Origin: Cyclobacterium sp.
GTDB lineage: Bacteria; Bacteroidota; Bacteroidia; Cytophagales; Cyclobacteriaceae
DNA length: 64,000 nucleotides
NCBI RefSeq assembly: GCF_014762705.1
Contig: NZ_JABURL010000084.1
Coordinates: forward strand, 1 to 64,000
Direction of reading: 5' to 3'
The stretch's first letter is position 1, and each line of letters starts with the position of its first letter. Both the position numbers and the translations under genes were made by a program. This document shows, in pieces, positions 25,862 to 35,145 of this stretch. The notes under the pieces are model-generated. The model worked only from the letters and a program-made list of their open reading frames with translations. It searched no databases and had not been told where the DNA came from.

Positions 25862-27187
25862 ATGCAAGAACCAATTCCAAACCTGCCTGAATCTCCCTAT
25901 CCAAAAATTGTGGTTATTGGAGCAGGCTTTGCAGGTCTCAAATTAGCCAGGATTTTGAAGAACAAAGCTTTTCAGGTGATTTTGCTCGACAAGAACAATT
26001 ACCACCAATTTCAACCTCTTTTCTACCAGGTTGCCACAGCAGGTTTGGAACCCAGTGCCATTTCATTTCCTTTAAGGAAAATCTTCCATAATACCCCAAA
26101 TGTAACCTTCAGGCTTGCCGAAGCAAAAAAAATAGACCAAAATCAAAAAAGGCTGTATACCAATATTGGTTATTTGGATTATGACTACCTGGTCATGGCC
26201 ATGGGCGCAGATACCAACTACTTTGGTTTGCTGAATATCATGGAAAATAGCATCCCCATGAAATCGGTATCAGAGGCGCTATTTATCCGGAATAAAATTA
26301 TATCCAATTATGAAAGGGCCATCAATATCACCGATTTGGAGGAAAGAAAAGCCCTGATGAATGTGGTTATTGTTGGAGGAGGCCCAACAGGAGTGGAATT
26401 AGCCGGGGCAATGGCAGAATTGCGGAATAAAGTTTTTCCAAAAGATTATCCACAGCTAAACTTTAACAATATGAAGGTGGTCCTGATGGAGGCAGGAGAC
26501 CGATTGTTACCTGGCATGTCTCCTACTTCCGGCACAAAGGCAAGAGAATACCTGGAAAACCTGAAGGTTGAGGTCATGTTGAAAACAGCTGTAGAAGACT
26601 ATGATGGATTAAACGTGATCATTAATGGTGAGACAGCCGTTAAAACGCAAACCCTGCTCTGGGCGGCCGGGATTAAACCCAACGGCATTGAAGGATTAAC
26701 AGACCATCAAACCTTCAAAAACGGCCGCTTGTTGGTTGATGAATATAACAAGTTAGCTGGGACTGAAAATATTTATGCACTTGGTGACTTATGTCTGCAA
26801 GTGACGGAGGCTTTTCCTAAAGGACATCCGCAGGTGGCCCAGGTGGCCCTCCAGCAAGCCAAAAACCTGGCAAATAACCTGATCATTCAAGCAAAGGGCG
26901 GCAATCCCAGGCCTTTCACTTACAAAGACCTGGGAAGCATGGCTACTGTTGGACGCCGGTTGGCCGTGGTGGAATTGCCTTTCATTAAATTCCAGGGTAT
27001 GTTGGCCTGGTTGACATGGCTTTTTGTACACCTGATGGCCATTTTGGGGGTAAAAAACCGGATTTTTATCTTTCTGGACTGGGCCTGGAACTACCTGTCT
27101 TTTGACCCTTCTCTTCGACTACTCATCCGCCCAACCTACGTGAAGCCAAAAGACAGGGAAAAACTGGTAGAGGTAAGTAAAAAATAA
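25862..27187 (+). CDS. NAD(P)/FAD-dependent oxidoreductase, type II NADH dehydrogenase-like
   Basis: 441 residues. Two Rossmann motifs: VVIGAGFAGLKLARIL (FAD, about residues 17-32) and VVIVGGGPTGVELAGAMAEL (NAD, about 168-187). LYALGDL-type segment YALGDLCLQV and DYLVMAMGADTNYFG are typical of NDH-2. A hydrophobic C-terminal region (GMLAWLTWLFVHLMAILGVKN, IFIFLDWAWNYLSF) would hold the enzyme at the inner membrane. NDH-2 passes electrons from NADH to quinone without pumping. A TAnnTTTG element (TAAATTTG, 25782-25789) lies upstream. Confidence 0.88.
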   Translation: MQEPIPNLPESPYPKIVVIGAGFAGLKLARILKNKAFQVILLDKNNYHQFQPLFYQVATAGLEPSAISFPLRKIFHNTPNVTFRLAEAKKIDQNQKRLYTNIGYLDYDYLVMAMGADTNYFGLLNIMENSIPMKSVSEALFIRNKIISNYERAINITDLEERKALMNVVIVGGGPTGVELAGAMAELRNKVFPKDYPQLNFNNMKVVLMEAGDRLLPGMSPTSGTKAREYLENLKVEVMLKTAVEDYDGLNVIINGETAVKTQTLLWAAGIKPNGIEGLTDHQTFKNGRLLVDEYNKLAGTENIYALGDLCLQVTEAFPKGHPQVAQVALQQAKNLANNLIIQAKGGNPRPFTYKDLGSMATVGRRLAVVELPFIKFQGMLAWLTWLFVHLMAILGVKNRIFIFLDWAWNYLSFDPSLRLLIRPTYVKPKDREKLVEVSKK

Positions 27188-27238
27188 ATACAATTTAACG
27201 TTTGTTAACATTTGGCCGATTAAACCCTTTCCACTTTC

Positions 27239-27279
27239 CATGGTCTAAGACTTATAAACCAATTATTAGTTAGACCATG
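27239..27279 (+). promoter_or_regulatory. Leader hairpin that includes the start codon of the following gene
   Basis: Perfect 10-bp inverted repeat: CATGGTCTAA at 27239-27248 and TTAGACCATG at 27270-27279, 21 nt apart. The right arm contains the ATG (27277-27279) of the Spy-like gene. In RNA this stem would bury the start codon, so it could act as a translational control element; as DNA it could be an operator. Confidence 0.5.
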
Positions 27280-27702
27280 AAAAAGTTATTAATGATTTCC
27301 GCAGTAATGATCGCTACTCTATTTCAGGTAAATGCACAAAAAGAGCGGGGCCGGGATATTTCCCCAGAAAACCTGGCCGACCGGATGACAGAAAGGATGA
27401 GCGAAAGATTGGGACTGAATGAGTTACAGCAGAAAGAAATTCATGCCTTACACCTGGAACAGGCCCAGAAGCGAAAAAATGAGATGGAGGAGAGAAAAGA
27501 AGCCATGGAAGCAAGGAGGGATGCAATGAAAGCAGAAAGAGATGCCCATGAAGCAAAAATTAATCAAATCCTTACTCCGGAGCAGCAGGAGAAGTGGGAA
27601 GCAATGCGGCAAGAAAACCGCCAAAGGATAAATGAAGGGCGCAGGAGCCCTGAAAAAAGAATGATGAACCGGGGAGCTCGTGGAGGCAATAGACCCGGCT
27701 AA
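27277..27702 (+). CDS. Small Spy/CpxP- or DUF4890-like periplasmic protein
   Basis: 141 residues with signal peptide MKKLLMISAVMIATLFQVNAQ. The mature part is one long highly charged helix region: MTERMSERLGLNELQQKEIH, many KR/EE heptads, then ILTPEQQEKWEAMRQENRQR, and a Gly/Arg/Asn-rich tail. The two turns with LGLNELQQKEI and LTPEQQEKWEAM are the two LTxxQ-like motifs of Spy/CpxP chaperone relatives. Envelope-stress chaperone or adaptor is inferred. Two terminators follow in tandem. Confidence 0.75.
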   Translation: MKKLLMISAVMIATLFQVNAQKERGRDISPENLADRMTERMSERLGLNELQQKEIHALHLEQAQKRKNEMEERKEAMEARRDAMKAERDAHEAKINQILTPEQQEKWEAMRQENRQRINEGRRSPEKRMMNRGARGGNRPG

Positions 27703-27707
27703 AGGTT

Positions 27708-27732
27708 ATAGATTGATTTGCAATCTATTTTT
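27708..27732 (+). terminator. Terminator 1 after the Spy-like gene
   Basis: ATAGATTG (27708-27715), loop ATTTG, CAATCTAT (27721-27728), then a T run. Starts 6 bp after the stop codon. Confidence 0.7.
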
Positions 27733-27753
27733 GGGTTTAATTAATGGATAAAT

Positions 27754-27781
27754 ACCGGTGGTCATTGACACCGGTTTTTTT
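27754..27781 (+). terminator. Terminator 2 after the Spy-like gene
   Basis: ACCGGTG (27754-27760) pairs with CACCGGT (27769-27775), followed by T6. A stronger, GC-rich stem 22 bp beyond terminator 1. Confidence 0.85.
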
Positions 27782-27819
27782 ATGGACTTACATTTTATTG
27801 TTCTAATTTGGGAATATTT

Positions 27820-28419
27820 ATGAAAAGAGCAATTATTGTTTTCCAGAAATTTCCCGAAGCCGGTAAAGTAAAAACAAGACTGGCCCAAAGTATTGGAGAA
27901 GAAAAAGCAGCAAAGCTATATGAATTCCTGCTTAGACATACACACCAGCAGCTTGGAGAAATGGATGCAAGCATTTTTGTTTTCCACCAGGGACCTGTTG
28001 TTGCTCATGAATACCCGGAACAAGGCTATTCCTTTTTTCCCCAAAAAGGGAATGACCTGGGGGAAAAGATGGCCCTGGCATTTCAGAAAGTATTTGAAAT
28101 GGGTTTTGATCAGGTACTGGTAATCGGAACGGATTGCTATGAACTGAAAAGCGGACACCTGAACCAAGCTTTTTCGGCCCTGGGAAAAAACGATGTGGTC
28201 CTTGGCCCTGCCCGGGATGGAGGGTATTACTTATTGGGTATGAAGACATTCTGGCCCAAATTATTTAAGGGTATTTCATGGAGTACTTCCACGGTATTGC
28301 ATGCCACGCTGAAAAAGGCAGCGGGCGCCGGTATGTCCACCAGCCTGCTTGACACGCTTAATGATGTGGACCGGTATGAAGATTTGGGAGAATTAAAGGA
28401 AATGCTGGATCAGTTTTAA
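27820..28419 (+). CDS. TIGR04282/DUF2064 family glycosyltransferase
   Basis: 199 residues from the ATG at 27820 (MKRAIIVFQKFPEAGKVKTR); the frame can also open at a TTG at 27808. The nucleotide-sugar-binding style start FQKFPEAGKVKTRLA, the VLVIGTDCYEL segment (about 102-112) and GPARDGGYYLLGM (about 130-142) match the GT-A-fold TIGR04282 family, first linked to arsenosugar biosynthesis. No arsenic genes are nearby, so the substrate is unknown. Cytoplasmic, stand-alone. Confidence 0.85.
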   Translation: MKRAIIVFQKFPEAGKVKTRLAQSIGEEKAAKLYEFLLRHTHQQLGEMDASIFVFHQGPVVAHEYPEQGYSFFPQKGNDLGEKMALAFQKVFEMGFDQVLVIGTDCYELKSGHLNQAFSALGKNDVVLGPARDGGYYLLGMKTFWPKLFKGISWSTSTVLHATLKKAAGAGMSTSLLDTLNDVDRYEDLGELKEMLDQF

Positions 28420-28809
28420 TGTTTCACTATAATGAAACCAAATATTTGAAAGATTGGCCTAATATCCTTGAAGGTTTTTTTCTTTCCCAAGAAGATGTCC
28501 AATATGCCTATCGCACACCAACCATTGAAAATTGGATTGGGTTGAATCCAATTTAATAGTAACAATAGTATTTTGCTCAAAAATGATCTTCCCATGAATA
28601 TCAATGATATTGCTGATAGCCTCGGATATATACATGCCACTCACTTTTCGGCGCCATTAAAAAAATTCCACGGAAAATTGCCCAAAAATTTCCGATAGGC
28701 GGCTAATTCAGCCGAAAATTAATATAGAGTAATACCAGACTTTCCATAAAAAAAGACAGCTTTTTCAAACTGTCTTTTGTATTTCTTCCTTAAAATCTGA
28801 ATTTCTATT
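28420..28809. other. Intergenic region with weak minus-strand open frames
   Basis: 390 bp. On the minus strand a 61-codon frame (28644-28459, GTG start) reads like protein in part (IIDIHGKIIFEQNTIVTIKL) but ends abruptly. An overlapping second frame runs to 28416. This could be a small unknown gene or the remnant of one. The right part (28670-28740) is noncoding. A terminator for gltD lies at 28748-28778. Confidence 0.3.
28748..28778 (-). terminator. Rho-independent terminator of gltBD
   Basis: On the minus strand AAAAGACAG (28778-28770) pairs with CTGTCTTTT (28759-28751) and the T run continues to 28748. It lies about 30 bp after the gltD stop. Confidence 0.85.
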
Positions 28810-30285
28810 TCAGGCTTCGGCCTCACTTTCCTCATAAGAATAGAAGGATTGATCCCTTCTGGCCAGAGAGGATTTACCTCCACTTAGAAATTTATCCACC
28901 TCCACAGCACATTCCCTGCCTTCTGCGATGGCCCAAACCACCAAAGATTGGCCCCTGCGCATGTCTCCTGCCAGGAACACCTTGGGTACAGAACTTTGAT
29001 AATTCTTTGACTTTGGAAGCCCATTCTCCAACAGATCCACATCAAAAGCTTCCAACAAGCCTGATTTGGGACCCAGGTAACCTATGGCCAGAAGAGCCAG
29101 GTCACATGGCAGTGTTTTTTGGGTGCCTTCCACTTCAAAGAACTGCATTCTGCCATTCTCTTCTTTCCATTCTATGTCCACTACAGTCAGGCCAGTGACT
29201 TTTCCTTTGGCATCTTTGGTAAACTCCTTGGTCAGTACGGACCAGACCCTGTCAGCCCCTTCTTCATGAGAGCTGGATGTTCTCAGCGTCATGGGCCACT
29301 CGGGCCAGGGATTAAGGGTAGTTCTAGCCTGAGGAGGCTTTGGTAATAATTCCAATTGGGTAACGGAAGCCGCTCCATGCCTGTTGGAAGTTCCGATACA
29401 ATCGCTTCCGGTATCTCCTCCTCCGATTACAATAACGTGTTTGCCTTTGGCATTGATCGGATTCTCCTCCAATTCACCCGAAATTACCTGGTTCTGCCTG
29501 CCCAAAAATTCCATGGCGAAATGCACACCTTCTGCATCCCGATTGTTGATTTTCAGGTCCCTGGGGTGCTGGGCACCTGTAGAAAGTACCACCGCATCGT
29601 AATTTTGCAGGATATTGTCTGCCTTGATATTGAACCCTACCTCTGTATCTTTGCTGAAAATCACACCTTCCTCATTCATCACATCCACCCTGCGGTCGAT
29701 AACCCATTTCTCCAATTTGAAATCAGGAATACCATAGCGAAGCAGTCCACCTACTTCCTTGTCCTTTTCAAACAAGGTCACCTCATGTCCTGCCTGATTC
29801 AACTGATCTGCTGCTGCCAGACCTGCTGGACCGGAACCGATCACAGCCACTTTCTTACCCGTCCTATGGGCCGGAATTTTTGGCTTGACCAAATTGAGTT
29901 CAAATGCCTTTTCAGCTATGCTTTTTTCAATCAGCTCTATTGCTACCGGATCTTTGTTAATCCCCAATACACAACTTGCCTCACAGGGAGCTGGACAGAT
30001 CCTTCCGGTAAATTCAGGAAAATTATTGGTGCCCCTGAGTATTTGGTAAGCCAATTCCCATTCCTTATGGTAAACCGCATCATTAAAATCTGGGATTACA
30101 TTTCCAAGAGGACAGCCATTGTGGCAAAAAGGTATGCCACAATCCATACAGCGTGCTGCCTGTTGGTTGAGCACCTTTGGGTCCAAAGGCTTGTAAATCT
30201 CTTTGTAATCGTTCTTCCTGTCTTTTGGGGATCTTGAGCTTTGTAGCTGTCTTTTGTATTTTAAGAAACCTTCCTTATCCGCCAT
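28810..30285 (-). CDS. gltD: Glutamate synthase small subunit (NADPH)
   Basis: 491 residues. GltD takes electrons from NAD(P)H through FAD and passes them over 4Fe-4S clusters to GltB, which makes glutamate from 2-oxoglutarate and glutamine. N-terminal cysteine clusters: CMDCGIPFCHNGCPLG (about 41-56) and CPAPCEASCVLG (about 96-107). The FAD Rossmann motif is VAVIGSGPAGLAAADQLNQ (about 149-167); the NADP motif is VIVIGGGDTGSDCIG. The start is 1 bp after the gltB stop, so they form an operon. Confidence 0.97.
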   Translation of the reverse strand: MADKEGFLKYKRQLQSSRSPKDRKNDYKEIYKPLDPKVLNQQAARCMDCGIPFCHNGCPLGNVIPDFNDAVYHKEWELAYQILRGTNNFPEFTGRICPAPCEASCVLGINKDPVAIELIEKSIAEKAFELNLVKPKIPAHRTGKKVAVIGSGPAGLAAADQLNQAGHEVTLFEKDKEVGGLLRYGIPDFKLEKWVIDRRVDVMNEEGVIFSKDTEVGFNIKADNILQNYDAVVLSTGAQHPRDLKINNRDAEGVHFAMEFLGRQNQVISGELEENPINAKGKHVIVIGGGDTGSDCIGTSNRHGAASVTQLELLPKPPQARTTLNPWPEWPMTLRTSSSHEEGADRVWSVLTKEFTKDAKGKVTGLTVVDIEWKEENGRMQFFEVEGTQKTLPCDLALLAIGYLGPKSGLLEAFDVDLLENGLPKSKNYQSSVPKVFLAGDMRRGQSLVVWAIAEGRECAVEVDKFLSGGKSSLARRDQSFYSYEESEAEA

Positions 30286-30286
30286 A

Positions 30287-33200
30287 TTATACTAATGTTT
30301 TTGAATTTTCCAACGCTCTTTTTCTCAGTACCTCCTTGTAGTCCCGGGGAATAACTTTGACAAACCGCTGCTTGCTGTTTTCCCAATCCTCCAATATCCT
30401 GTTTCCAATATTGCTGGAGGTTAAATCCACATGGTCCTGCAAAGAGGATTTGATGGTAGCAAAATCATCCTCGTTGAGTGGATCGATATCCACCATTTCT
30501 TTATTGATATTGCCGAGGTTTTCCTTGAAAATGTAGGCAATTCCACCACTCATACCGGCAGCGAAGTTTCTGCCTATTTCACCGAGGATAATGGCAAGGC
30601 CACCAGTCATGTATTCACAACCATGGTCTCCAATTCCTTCAACTACTGCTTCCACACCAGAGTTCCTTACACAGAAACGCTCTCCTGCCTTACCCTTGAT
30701 AAAAGCTTTTCCGGAAGTAGCACCATAAAAGGCCACATTACCTATAATAATGTTGTCCTCTGCCACAAAATTGGCATTCCTGCTGGGGAAAACGACTAGT
30801 TTACCTCCTGACAAACCTTTACCAAAATAATCGTTTGCCTCTCCTTCCAGTTCAAAGGTTATTCCCTTAGCCAAAAAGCCTCCGAAAGTCTGCCCGGCAG
30901 ATCCCTTAAACCTGAAGTGGATGGTATTGTCTGGCAAGCCCGGGCTTCCAAAGAACTTAGATACCTCATTGGACAGCATGGCACCCACTGTACGGTCTAC
31001 ATTTTTAATTTCAAAGTTTCCCCTCACAGGGTTGGCTTGTTCCAATGCAGGTGTAGCTGCCTGAATCAGTTTTCTATCCAATACTCTTTTCAACCTGAAA
31101 TCCTGATCAATTTGCTTGTATATCCCAACATGGTCAGGTACCTCCACTTTATGGAAAATAGGACTCAGGTCAAGTTTTTCCCATTTCCAATGGTTCATTT
31201 GCCCATTGGCTGCTTTCAACACATCACTTTGACCCACCATCTCATTTACCGTCCTGAAACCAAGTGACGCCATGATTTCCCGAAGGTCTTCAGCCAAAAA
31301 GCGGAAGAAGTTTACCACATGCTCCGGGTCTCCGGTAAATAATTTACGAAGTTCCGGATTTTGGGTAGCGATCCCTACCGGGCAGGTATTGAGATGACAT
31401 TTTCTCATCATGATACAGCCTTCTACGACCAGGGCTCCAGTGGAAATTCCCCATTCTTCGGCTCCCAGCAGGGCGGCTATCGCCAGGTCTCTTCCTGTTC
31501 TCAGCTGTCCGTCCGTCTGTAAGGTAACCCTGCTCCTCAGATTATTTTTTACAAGGGTTTGGTGTGCCTCTGATAAGCCAAGTTCCCAGGGAAGGCCTGC
31601 GTGCCTGATAGAACTCAGGGGTGAGGCACCTGTTCCTCCATCTGCCCCCGATATCAGGATCACATCGGACTGCGCTTTCGCCACACCCGCAGCTACTGTT
31701 CCCACACCAGCCTGAGAAACCAGCTTCACATTGATTCTGGCTTTCCTATTGGCATTTTTGAGATCATAGATTAGCTGTGCAAGATCCTCAATGGAATAAA
31801 TATCATGATGAGGAGGAGGAGAAATCAAGCCTACCCCAGGGGTAGAATGTCTTACTCTTCCGATCCAGTCATCCACCTTGTGTCCGGGAAGCTGTCCTCC
31901 CTCACCTGGTTTAGCTCCCTGAGCCATCTTGATCTGTAATTCTGAAGCATTGGTCAGGTAATTGCTTGTCACTCCGAATCTTCCCGAAGCCACTTGCTTG
32001 ATGGCAGATCTTTCCCAGTCTCCATTCGGTTTTTTCTCAAACCTGATTTCATCTTCTCCACCCTCTCCGCTATTGCTTTTTGCCCCGATTCGGTTCATGG
32101 CAATGGCTAAAGTAGAGTGAGCTTCATGTGAGATAGAGCCAAAGGACATGGCACCGGTGGCAAACCGCTTCATGATTTTCTCTGCAGGCTCTACCTCCTC
32201 CAATGGAATGGATATTCTTTTCTTAAATTCCAAAAGACCTCTCAGGGTCAAGGCATCCTTGGTCTGATCGTTGATCTTTTGGGCAAATTTTTTATACAGC
32301 TCAAAATCCCCGAGTCGGGTAGATTTTTGCAGCAGGTGTATGGTCTCAGGATTGAAAAGATGTTTTTCACCCCTTCTTTTCCATTGATAAATCCCGCCTG
32401 CTTCCAATAAAGGGCTTTCGGTTTCGTAAGCAGCATGATGCCTTACCAGTACCTCATCCGCCAGTTCATCAAAAGAAACCCCGCTGATTCGGCTTACTGT
32501 TCCCTTAAAACACCTCTCAATTACTTCAGGACCCAGTCCGATCGCTTCGAAAATTTGCGCACTTTGATAAGACTGAAGGGTACTGATACCCATTTTGGAT
32601 AATACTTTTAATAAACCCTTTCCTATCGCCTCTTTGTAATTTTCAAATAATTTTTTCTGAGGGATCTTCCTGGACAACATCTCATTATCGTTGAGATAGA
32701 GCAGTGTTTCCAATGCCAGGTAAGGGTTTATGGCACTGGCTCCATACCCAATGACCGTGGCAAAATGATGGGTTTCTCTAATGTCACCTGCCTCTACCAC
32801 AATACCTGCTTTTGTACGTATTTTTTGGTTGACCAGGTGATGATGAACAGCCCCTACTGCCAGCAAAGAAGGTATTGGGGCAGTGGTGGATTGGCAATTC
32901 CTATCTGAAATTATCAGAATGTTTTTGCCCTCTTTAATGGCATCCTCTGCCTCCTGGCACAATTTATTTAATGCCTCAAGCAATCTGCCGGGCTGATGGT
33001 CGGCAACAAAATGAGCGTGCAATGTCGCGGACCGATACCCTTTATTTTCCAGGTTCCTTAATTTTTCCAGGTCTTCATTGAGAAGTACTGGTTGTGAAAT
33101 ATGGATTTGACGGGTATGGGTCGGGCTTTCTTCCAAAATATTGTAACTCTCCCCGATTCTGGTGAATAAGGACATCACCAATCTTTCCCTTATAGGATCA

Positions 33201-34780
33201 ATAGGAGGGTTACTAACCTGGGCAAAAAGCTGTTTGAAATAATTGGAGATATGCTGACTTTGCTTTGACAAAACTGCCAAAGGCGTATCCGCCCCCATAG
33301 AACCAATAGGTTCATAGGCAGTATCAGCCATGGGTGCCAGCAATACTTTCAAATCTTCCTGGCTATACCCGAATATGGTCTGTCTTTTTCGGATTTGTTC
33401 GGTAGAATAGGGTAAAGAAAGTTTTTCAGGCGAAGGAATCAGCCTTAATTTTAACCTTTCTTTTCTGATCCATGAATCGTAGGGCTTTCGGTTACAAACT
33501 TCTTCTTTTACCTCCTCATCAAATGCCACTTTTCCTTTGGCCAAATCGGCGAGCAGCATTCTTCCGGGGCTTACCCTCCCTTTTTCTACAATGGTGGCAT
33601 CTCTGATAGGTAAGGCACCAGCTTCAGAGGAAAGAATCAAGCGATCGTCGGAAGTGACAAAATACCGTAACGGACGAAGACCGTTTCTATCCAAGGTAGC
33701 GCCCAGCGACTTGCCATCGGTAAAAAGCAAAGCCGCAGGTCCATCCCAGGGCTCCACCAGGGAAGCATGAAATTTGTAAAAGGCCTTCTTCTTCTTACCC
33801 ATGGTTTTGTTATCCTGCCAGGCTTCCGGAACCAACATCATCATTACGTGGGGCAGGCTTCTTCCACTCAAGGTCAGTAATTCCACCATGGCATCCAGGT
33901 TGGCCGAATCAGAATGCTTGGCATTGGTGATCGGCATCAACATCTGAAGTTCCTCATCCGAAAACAGCCCACTCTTCATCAGGGTTTCTTTGGACCTCAT
34001 TTTGTTCAGGTTGCCCCGGATGGTATTGATCTCACCGTTATGAGAAAGAAACCTGAACGGTTGGGCTAGTCGCCAATTGGGAAAGGTATTGGTAGAAAAC
34101 CTGGAGTGTACCAATGCAATGGCAGAGGTTAATTTATTGTTTTGCAGGTCTTTGTAAAAAGTCAACACCTGATCAGTTCTCAGCTGACCCTTGTAAATTA
34201 CGGTTTGGCTGCTGAAACTGGCAAAATAGAAAGCATCATTCACACCAGGAATAGTGGAGTTGATGATTCTGGTGGCATAATTTCTCAATACATATAATTT
34301 CCTTTCCAGATCCAGACCAGAGAGATGGTCGGAATGACGAACAAAAACCTGTTCAATATTGGGCATCACTTCCAATGCACCTGAGCCTGGAATGGTTTCG
34401 TCGGTTGGAACTGCCCTGTAGCCCAGGAGTTCGAATCCCAATTCCTTTATTATAGTATTTAAACTGGCTTTACTCTTTTTATATAACTGCTTATTTCTGG
34501 GAAAAAAAACCATACCTACGCCATAGCTTCCCTCCTCAGGCAACTCAAAACCAAGCCTTAAAGTGATTTCCTTAAGAAAGGTATGGGGAAGTTGGATCAA
34601 GATACCTGCACCATCGCCGGTCTTGGGGTCACTTCCTCTTCCTCCCCTGTGCTCCATATTGCTCAACATCAGCAAAGCATCACTTATCGTCTCATGGCTT
34701 TTCTGCCCTTTCACATTAACAACAGCGCCAATTCCGCAGGCATCATGTTCGAATTGTGAACGATATAATCCTTGATTCAT
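30287..34780 (-). CDS. gltB: Glutamate synthase large subunit
   Basis: 1497 residues, full length. The class II glutamine amidotransferase domain starts at Cys15, exposed after removal of a 14-residue propeptide (CGIGAVV). Then follow the central domain, the FMN-binding synthase barrel (GANSGEGGED-like segment as GAKSNSGEGGEDEIRF, and SGADGGTGASPLSSI), the 3Fe-4S cysteines in CIMMRKCHLNTCPVG, and the C-terminal beta-helix with GGKLVVF and GIGDHGCEYMTGG. It makes two glutamates from glutamine and 2-oxoglutarate in the cytoplasm. The first gene of gltBD; a 365-bp AT-rich region precedes it. Confidence 0.98.
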   Translation of the reverse strand: MNQGLYRSQFEHDACGIGAVVNVKGQKSHETISDALLMLSNMEHRGGRGSDPKTGDGAGILIQLPHTFLKEITLRLGFELPEEGSYGVGMVFFPRNKQLYKKSKASLNTIIKELGFELLGYRAVPTDETIPGSGALEVMPNIEQVFVRHSDHLSGLDLERKLYVLRNYATRIINSTIPGVNDAFYFASFSSQTVIYKGQLRTDQVLTFYKDLQNNKLTSAIALVHSRFSTNTFPNWRLAQPFRFLSHNGEINTIRGNLNKMRSKETLMKSGLFSDEELQMLMPITNAKHSDSANLDAMVELLTLSGRSLPHVMMMLVPEAWQDNKTMGKKKKAFYKFHASLVEPWDGPAALLFTDGKSLGATLDRNGLRPLRYFVTSDDRLILSSEAGALPIRDATIVEKGRVSPGRMLLADLAKGKVAFDEEVKEEVCNRKPYDSWIRKERLKLRLIPSPEKLSLPYSTEQIRKRQTIFGYSQEDLKVLLAPMADTAYEPIGSMGADTPLAVLSKQSQHISNYFKQLFAQVSNPPIDPIRERLVMSLFTRIGESYNILEESPTHTRQIHISQPVLLNEDLEKLRNLENKGYRSATLHAHFVADHQPGRLLEALNKLCQEAEDAIKEGKNILIISDRNCQSTTAPIPSLLAVGAVHHHLVNQKIRTKAGIVVEAGDIRETHHFATVIGYGASAINPYLALETLLYLNDNEMLSRKIPQKKLFENYKEAIGKGLLKVLSKMGISTLQSYQSAQIFEAIGLGPEVIERCFKGTVSRISGVSFDELADEVLVRHHAAYETESPLLEAGGIYQWKRRGEKHLFNPETIHLLQKSTRLGDFELYKKFAQKINDQTKDALTLRGLLEFKKRISIPLEEVEPAEKIMKRFATGAMSFGSISHEAHSTLAIAMNRIGAKSNSGEGGEDEIRFEKKPNGDWERSAIKQVASGRFGVTSNYLTNASELQIKMAQGAKPGEGGQLPGHKVDDWIGRVRHSTPGVGLISPPPHHDIYSIEDLAQLIYDLKNANRKARINVKLVSQAGVGTVAAGVAKAQSDVILISGADGGTGASPLSSIRHAGLPWELGLSEAHQTLVKNNLRSRVTLQTDGQLRTGRDLAIAALLGAEEWGISTGALVVEGCIMMRKCHLNTCPVGIATQNPELRKLFTGDPEHVVNFFRFLAEDLREIMASLGFRTVNEMVGQSDVLKAANGQMNHWKWEKLDLSPIFHKVEVPDHVGIYKQIDQDFRLKRVLDRKLIQAATPALEQANPVRGNFEIKNVDRTVGAMLSNEVSKFFGSPGLPDNTIHFRFKGSAGQTFGGFLAKGITFELEGEANDYFGKGLSGGKLVVFPSRNANFVAEDNIIIGNVAFYGATSGKAFIKGKAGERFCVRNSGVEAVVEGIGDHGCEYMTGGLAIILGEIGRNFAAGMSGGIAYIFKENLGNINKEMVDIDPLNEDDFATIKSSLQDHVDLTSSNIGNRILEDWENSKQRFVKVIPRDYKEVLRKRALENSKTLV

Positions 34781-35145
34781 TCTGTTATATTTATTTGTAA
34801 TTGGTACTGAATCCAGTTTGAAAAATTCATAATAAATTTTTCATTTTTTAAATTCAAGACAATAAAGGTAACACAAAAATGAAATAATAGTTGAGAACTA
34901 AATAAAAAATTATGATTAAGAGAATAAGAGTTTATCTTTTATTTTTAAGTCAATTAAGCTTATTTTATGTTAATATTGAATTTTATGGTTTAAATTAAAA
35001 CCACTTTTTATTAAGACTCCCTCCTTGTTTAACCCTTTAAGTTTGAATTACGCAATTTTAAAACTACAAAAAAAAAATCAGAAAAATAAACCTCTCCAAC
35101 AAAAATTAAATTCATTCTTACAATAGTCCGATCCTCTGGCTCCTA
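34781..35145. other. AT-rich intergenic region upstream of gltB
   Basis: 365 bp, very AT-rich. It separates the end of gldE from the start of gltB, both read leftward, so it should hold the gltB promoter and the gldE transcript end. A small stem GAAAAATT/AATTTTTC (34820-34842) is in the gltB leader. A 28-codon plus-strand frame at 34912 is probably chance. No T-run terminator is clear. Confidence 0.5.

Noticed and set aside
29356-30237. 293-residue plus-strand frame
   Set aside because: A long shadow antisense to gltD, without recognisable motifs and with composition dictated by gltD codons.
34912-34998. 28-codon plus-strand frame with a signal-like start in the gltB upstream region
   Set aside because: Very AT-rich DNA makes such hydrophobic short frames likely by chance; no other support.
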